Of a stretch of DNA of 64,000 nt, positions 59,665 through 64,000 are shown in pieces; the stretch's first letter is position 1; the number at the start of each line of letters is the position of its first letter. Source of the DNA: Elioraea thermophila (ex Habib et al. 2022) (GTDB lineage Bacteria > Pseudomonadota > Alphaproteobacteria > Acetobacterales > Acetobacteraceae); the NCBI RefSeq assembly GCF_003336755.1, contig NZ_QMDI01000002.1, forward strand, positions 372,001 to 436,000. Direction: 5' to 3'. The notes beneath the pieces are model-generated. The model ran no database searches, was not told the origin of the DNA, and saw nothing but the letters and a program-made list of their open reading frames with translations. Made by a program: the position numbers and the translations under genes.

Positions 59665-62334
59665 TCAGCCGGCGAGAGCCGGTGCCGCCGCGAGGGCCGC
59701 GCGCACGGCATCCAGCGCCGCCTCCGCCTTGTCGCCCTCCGGCCCGCCGGCCTGCGCCATGTCGGGACGACCGCCACCGCCTTTGCCGCCGACGGCGGCG
59801 GCTGCCGCGCGCACGAGGTCGACGGCGGAGAAGCGCGCCGTCAAATCAGGCGACACCGCAACCACGATCGACGCCTTGCCGTCCATCGGCGAGACGAGCG
59901 CGACCACCCCCGAGCCCAGGCCCTTGCGCATCTCCTCGGCCAGGCCCTTCAGATCCTTCGCCGCCACCTCGACGACACGGCCGAGGAACGACACGTCGCC
60001 GATCCGTTCCGGCCCCGCCGCCGCACCCGCCGCTCCCGTCGCGAGCTTGCGGCGCAGCTCGGCGATCTCGCGCTCGAGCCGGCGCTTCTCCTCGATCAGC
60101 GCCTCCACGCGTGCCGGCGCCTCGGGCGGGGGGGCGCGCAGGGCGGCGGCGATGGAGAACAGCGCGCGTTCCGTTTCGGCGACATGCGCGAGTGCCGCTT
60201 CGCCCGCCACCGCCTCGATGCGACGCACGCCGGCCGACACCGCGCCCTCGGAGACGATCTTGAACAGCCCGATGTCGCCGGTGGCGCGCACATGCGTCCC
60301 GCCGCAGAGCTCGACCGAATAGAGCCCGCCGCGCGCCGTCGCCTCCGGATCGGAGCCCATGGAGACGACACGCACCTCCTCGCCGTACTTCTCGCCGAAC
60401 AGCGCGATCGCGCCTTGCTTCACCGCCTCGTCCGGCGCCATCAGCCGGGTGACGACGGGCGCGTTCTCGCGCACCCGCGCGTTCACCTCCGCCTCCACCC
60501 AGGCGAGCTCCTCGGGCGTGATCGGCTTGGGGTGGCTGATGTCGAAGCGCAAGCGGTCGGGCGCGACGAGCGAGCCCTTCTGCGCCACGTGAAGCCCCAG
60601 GCGGCGTCGCAGCGCCTCGTGCAACAAGTGCGTGGCGGAATGGTGGGCGCGGATCGCCGCCCGCCGCGCATGGTCGATCTCCGCCACCACCGCCTGGCCG
60701 ACGCGGGCGATGCCTTGCCTCACGCGGCCGACATGCACGAACAGGTCGCCGAGTTTCTTCTGCGTATCGGTGATGTCGATGATCAGACCGTCCTGCGCGC
60801 GGATCGTTCCGCTATCGCCGACCTGGCCGCCGGATTCGCCGTAGAACGGCGTCTGGTTGAGGATGATCGCGACCTCGTCGCCGCCGCGGGCCTCGTTCAC
60901 CGGCTGACCGTTGACCACGATGGCGCGAATCTCGGCTTCCGCCGTCTCCGCCGTGTAGCCGAGGAATTCGGTGGCGCCGAGCTTCTCCTTCAGGTCGAAC
61001 CACACCGCTTCGGTCGCCGCCTCGCCGGAGCCGGCCCAGGCCGCGCGGGCCCGCGCGCGCTGCTCCGCCATCGCCCGTTCGAAGCCCTCGACATCCACAC
61101 CGCGCCCTTCCGCCTTCAACGCGTCCTGCGTGAGGTCGAGCGGGAAGCCGTAGGTGTCGTAGAGGCGGAAGGCGACCTCGCCGGGCAACGGCACGCCGCG
61201 CGGCAGTTTCGCCGCCTCTTCGACGAGCAGGTGCAGGCCACGCTCCAGCATCGCCCGGAAGCGCGTCTCCTCCGTGCGCAGCGTCTCGGTGATCAGCGCC
61301 TCGGCGCGGCCGAGTTCCGGATAGGCCACCCCCATCTGGCGGATCAGGGTGGGAACGAGGCGCCACATCAGCGGCTCGCGCACGCCCATCAGATGCGCGT
61401 GCCGCATCGCGCGCCGCATGATCCGGCGCAGCACGTAGCCGCGCCCCTCGTTCGAGGGCAGCACGCCGTCGGCAATCAGGAAGCAGGAGGCGCGCAGATG
61501 GTCCGCCACCACACGATGGCTGATGCGGTGCGGCCCGTCCGGGTCGGTGCCCGAGGCCTCGGCGGAGGCGAGGATGAGGGCGCGGAGCGTGTCGGTGTCG
61601 TAATTGTCGTGCTTGCCTTGCAGGATCGCCGCCGTCCGCTCGAGCCCCATGCCGGTGTCGATCGAGGGCCTGGGCAAGGGCACGCGCCGCCCGTCGGGCA
61701 GCTGCTCGTACTGCATGAAGACGAGGTTCCAAATCTCGATGAACCGATCGCCGTCGGCGTCCGCGCTGCCCGGAGGCCCGCCCGGGATTTCGGGCCCATG
61801 GTCGTAGAAGATCTCGGAACAGGGGCCGCAGGGGCCACTGTCGCCCATCGCCCAGAAGTTGTCGGAGGTGGCGATGCGGATGATGCGCTCCTCCGGCAGC
61901 CCCGCGATCTTGCGCCAGGCTGCCGCCGCCTCGTCGTCGTCGTGGTAGACGGTGACGAGGAGCCGCTCCTTCGGCAGGCCGAACTCGCGGGTGACGAGAG
62001 TCCAGGCGAGCTCGATCGCCACGTCCTTGAAGTAGTCGCCGAAGCTGAAATTGCCCAGCATCTCGAAGAAGGTGTGGTGCCGGGCCGTGTAGCCGACGTT
62101 GTCGAGGTCGTTGTGCTTGCCGCCCGCGCGCACGCATTTTTGCGCCGTCACCGCCCGCTTGTACGGGCGGTGCTCGAGCCCAGTGAAGACGTTCTTGAAC
62201 TGCACCATCCCCGCATTGGTGAACATCAGGGTGGGGTCGTTGCGGGGCACGAGCGGCGAGCTCTCCACCACCGTGTGGTCGTGGCGGCGGAAGAAGTCGA
62301 GGAAGGCGGCGCGGATGTCGTTCGAGGAGGGCAT
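59665..62334 (-). CDS. alaS: Alanyl-tRNA synthetase
   Basis: Class II synthetase of 889 aa. The catalytic domain starts [20 protein letters not shown] and has [13 protein letters not shown] and [18 protein letters not shown]; the editing domain has [14 protein letters not shown] and [13 protein letters not shown], whose His and Cys bind zinc; a C-terminal DHHA1 domain ends the protein. The ATG at 62334 is preferred over one seven codons upstream. Confidence 0.97.
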   Translation of the reverse strand: MPSSNDIRAAFLDFFRRHDHTVVESSPLVPRNDPTLMFTNAGMVQFKNVFTGLEHRPYKRAVTAQKCVRAGGKHNDLDNVGYTARHHTFFEMLGNFSFGDYFKDVAIELAWTLVTREFGLPKERLLVTVYHDDDEAAAAWRKIAGLPEERIIRIATSDNFWAMGDSGPCGPCSEIFYDHGPEIPGGPPGSADADGDRFIEIWNLVFMQYEQLPDGRRVPLPRPSIDTGMGLERTAAILQGKHDNYDTDTLRALILASAEASGTDPDGPHRISHRVVADHLRASCFLIADGVLPSNEGRGYVLRRIMRRAMRHAHLMGVREPLMWRLVPTLIRQMGVAYPELGRAEALITETLRTEETRFRAMLERGLHLLVEEAAKLPRGVPLPGEVAFRLYDTYGFPLDLTQDALKAEGRGVDVEGFERAMAEQRARARAAWAGSGEAATEAVWFDLKEKLGATEFLGYTAETAEAEIRAIVVNGQPVNEARGGDEVAIILNQTPFYGESGGQVGDSGTIRAQDGLIIDITDTQKKLGDLFVHVGRVRQGIARVGQAVVAEIDHARRAAIRAHHSATHLLHEALRRRLGLHVAQKGSLVAPDRLRFDISHPKPITPEELAWVEAEVNARVRENAPVVTRLMAPDEAVKQGAIALFGEKYGEEVRVVSMGSDPEATARGGLYSVELCGGTHVRATGDIGLFKIVSEGAVSAGVRRIEAVAGEAALAHVAETERALFSIAAALRAPPPEAPARVEALIEEKRRLEREIAELRRKLATGAAGAAAGPERIGDVSFLGRVVEVAAKDLKGLAEEMRKGLGSGVVALVSPMDGKASIVVAVSPDLTARFSAVDLVRAAAAAVGGKGGGGRPDMAQAGGPEGDKAEAALDAVRAALAAAPALAG

Positions 62335-62400
62335 GCGGGCTAGATAGCCCCGCATCTTTTCGCCCGAAAGGCCCCGCCCCCCGGGCGTTGCCTGGCCGCG

Positions 62401-62823
62401 TCAGCGGCGATACGGCGCCGGAAGCAGCGATCCGATCGGCACCCGTCCGCGCCCGGGCAGGATCACTTGGCAGCCCGGCGCGTGGTCGAAGAGGAGCTCG
62501 CGGCAGAGCCCGCAGGGGGAGACGACGGCGATCGGCCCCTGCTCGTCGGGCCTCGGGTGGCGGACGGCGACCACCGCCTCGATGGTGCTTTCGCCGGCCA
62601 TGATCGCCGCTCCCAGCGCGACCGCCTCGGCGCAGACCGCCGCCCGGCCCACCGTGGCGTCGAGATTGACCGCGGCGTAGATGCGCCCCGTGGCCCCGCG
62701 CACCGCCGCCCCCACGGTGTGTCGCCCGTAGCGGTAGCGGCTTCGCACGGCTTCGACCGCCGCCTCGACCAGCGCGCGGTCTGCTGCCGAGAGGAGATGC
62801 GCGAGCGCGCCTTCGGCCGCCAA
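62401..62823 (-). CDS. Cytidine deaminase-like protein
   Basis: A 140 aa zinc-dependent deaminase of the CDA fold. The catalytic Glu and first Cys ligand are in AVCAEAVALGAAI, the other two Cys in VSPCGLCRELLF; the CAE form is that of tetrameric cytidine deaminases. Relatives include blasticidin-S deaminase, so the substrate is not certain. The start is a TTG at 62823, 31 bases after recA; no ATG fits. Confidence 0.82.
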   Translation of the reverse strand: MAAEGALAHLLSAADRALVEAAVEAVRSRYRYGRHTVGAAVRGATGRIYAAVNLDATVGRAAVCAEAVALGAAIMAGESTIEAVVAVRHPRPDEQGPIAVVSPCGLCRELLFDHAPGCQVILPGRGRVPIGSLLPAPYRR

Positions 62824-62854
62824 GGCCGCGGCACCCGAGCGGAACCCGGCCGGT

Positions 62855-63889
62855 TCAGTCGGCGGCGTCTGCCTCCTCGCCGCCCGCGCTCATCAGCGCA
62901 CCGGCCACCTGCCCGGCCTGGGCCCGAATCCGCTCCTCGATCTTGGCCGCCACCTCGGGGTGTTCGCGCAAGAAAGCCTTGGCGTTCTCCCGCCCCTGGC
63001 CGATGCGCTGACTGTCGAAACTGAACCACGCCCCCGACTTCTCGACCACACCGGCCTTGACGCCGAGATCGATCAGCTCGCCGACCTTGGAGATGCCCTC
63101 GCCGTAGGTGATGTCGAACTCGACCTGGCGGAACGGTGGGGCGAGCTTGTTCTTCACCACCTTCACCCGCGTCTGGTTGCCGACCACCTCGTCGCGGTCC
63201 TTGATCGCGCCGATGCGGCGGATCTCGAGCCGGATCGAGGCATAGAACTTCAGCGCGTTGCCGCCCGTGGTCGTCTCCGGGTTGCCGAACATGACGCCGA
63301 TCTTCAGGCGGATTTGGTTGAGGAAGATCAGGATCGTGCGCGAGCGCGACACCGAGCCCGTGAGCTTGCGCAGGGCCTGGCTCATCAGCCGCGCGTGCAG
63401 GCCGACATGGGAGTCGCCCATCTCGCCCTCGAGTTCGGCGCGGGGAACGAGGGCCGCCACACTGTCGACCACCAGCACGTCGATCGCGCCCGAACGCACG
63501 AGCGTATCCGCGATCTCCAGCGCCTGCTCGCCCGAGTCGGGCTGGCTGATGATCAGGTTGTCGACATCGACCCCGAGCTTGCGGGCATAGACCGGATCGA
63601 GCGCGTGTTCGGCGTCGATGAAGGCGCAGGTGCCGCCGCGCTTCTGCGCTTCCGCGATGCAATGGAGGGCAAGCGTGGTTTTGCCCGAGCTCTCTGGCCC
63701 GTAGATCTCGATGATGCGCCCGCGCGGCAGCCCGCCGATGCCGAGCGCGAGATCGAGCCCCAAGGAGCCCGTCGGGATGGTCTCGATCGCCTCGGCCGCG
63801 TCGCGCGCGCCCATGCGCATGACCGAGCCCTTGCCGAAGGCCCGCTCGATCTGGGCCAGCGCCTGATCCAGCGCCCTGTTCTTGTCCAT
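62855..63889 (-). CDS. recA: Recombinase RecA
   Basis: Homologous recombination and SOS coprotease, 344 aa. Walker A is [12 protein letters not shown], with [34 protein letters not shown] and [24 protein letters not shown] at 63889 gives [11 protein letters not shown], the usual N terminus. No GAAC-N7-GAAC type LexA box was found in the 111 bases available upstream, though the promoter may extend beyond the window. Confidence 0.98.
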   Translation of the reverse strand: MDKNRALDQALAQIERAFGKGSVMRMGARDAAEAIETIPTGSLGLDLALGIGGLPRGRIIEIYGPESSGKTTLALHCIAEAQKRGGTCAFIDAEHALDPVYARKLGVDVDNLIISQPDSGEQALEIADTLVRSGAIDVLVVDSVAALVPRAELEGEMGDSHVGLHARLMSQALRKLTGSVSRSRTILIFLNQIRLKIGVMFGNPETTTGGNALKFYASIRLEIRRIGAIKDRDEVVGNQTRVKVVKNKLAPPFRQVEFDITYGEGISKVGELIDLGVKAGVVEKSGAWFSFDSQRIGQGRENAKAFLREHPEVAAKIEERIRAQAGQVAGALMSAGGEEADAAD

Positions 63890-64000
63890 GCCGGCCTCTG
63901 TTGCCTCTGATCTCGGGGTCGCAACCCCCGGTCGCGGAATCGCCCGCCTCGTGCGCCATCTCATAGCATGAGCGGGGGCCCGCGTCGCCTTGCCTGCGCC

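Noticed and set aside
63890-64000. SOS (LexA) box for recA, and likewise before uvrB
   Set aside because: No GTTC-N7-GTTC or GAAC-N7-GAAC pattern was found in the visible upstream sequence.

Overview
The window is a gene-dense chromosomal segment of very high G+C (one sampled line near 30.7 kb is 47/60 G or C). Gene content and order suggest an alphaproteobacterium, most likely Rhodospirillales/Acetobacteraceae-like. Pointers are RpoH next to an RluD-type synthase and a DUF6476 protein, an mreBCD-mrdA-rodA shape locus, a long suf operon with a Rrf2 regulator, UPF0262 and DUF1826 proteins, a CobW protein behind a Zur-like box, and many TRAP, TTT and ABC uptake systems. GTGA, ATGA and TTGA stop/start overlaps are common, so many genes are probably translationally coupled. 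No phage, insertion sequence or CRISPR array is seen.

Layout. 0-3.1 kb (+): an N-carbamoyl-D-amino acid amidohydrolase, a DUF983 protein, a UPF0262 protein and mtnA. 9.8-3.0 kb (-): a three-subunit molybdenum hydroxylase followed in the same run by a TAXI-type TRAP transporter, probably an uptake-and-oxidation unit. 9.9-15.2 kb: a GT-C-like membrane protein, gamma-glutamyltransferase and uvrB. 15.3-21.8 kb is a metal-handling region: an FbpB-type iron permease and an FbpA-type iron-binding protein lie about 4 kb apart, each preceded by similar Fur-like boxes, and between them a divergent CobW/DUF1826 pair shares one perfect Zur-like palindrome. 22.7-29.5 kb (-): sufR-B-C-D-S-U-T-A. 

29.7-30.6 kb holds one strikingly AT-rich gene with a Schlafen/AlbA_2-like domain, the clearest sign of horizontal transfer in the window. 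30.7-35.7 kb (+): hisZ, purA, a protein-kinase-like protein lacking the catalytic Asp, and a small membrane protein. 36-40 kb: rpoH, an rluD-family gene, DUF6476, a JAMM-type metalloprotease, DUF2256 and a threonine aldolase. 40.06-40.97 kb: tRNA-Glu, tRNA-Gln and tRNA-Lys around a 620-base stretch with no convincing gene. 41.1-46.7 kb (-): mreB, mreC, mreD, mrdA, rodA. 46.9-55 kb: a small glycine-zipper lipoprotein, leuA, a hydroxyacid dehydrogenase/patatin/GntP permease run, a glycosyltransferase and an agmatinase-family enzyme. 55.1-58.3 kb (+): a complete polar amino acid ABC transporter. 58.3-63.9 kb (-): an orphan TctC/Bug receptor, cutA, alaS, a cytidine-deaminase-like enzyme and recA.

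Most of the window is core metabolism. The parts most worth a second look are the AT-rich AlbA_2 gene, the kinase-like/membrane protein pair, the split iron transporter with repeated Fur-like boxes, the Zur-palindrome pair with an almost absent leader, and the tandem repeat at the sufR start. Calls rest on reading motifs and context; no database search was run.
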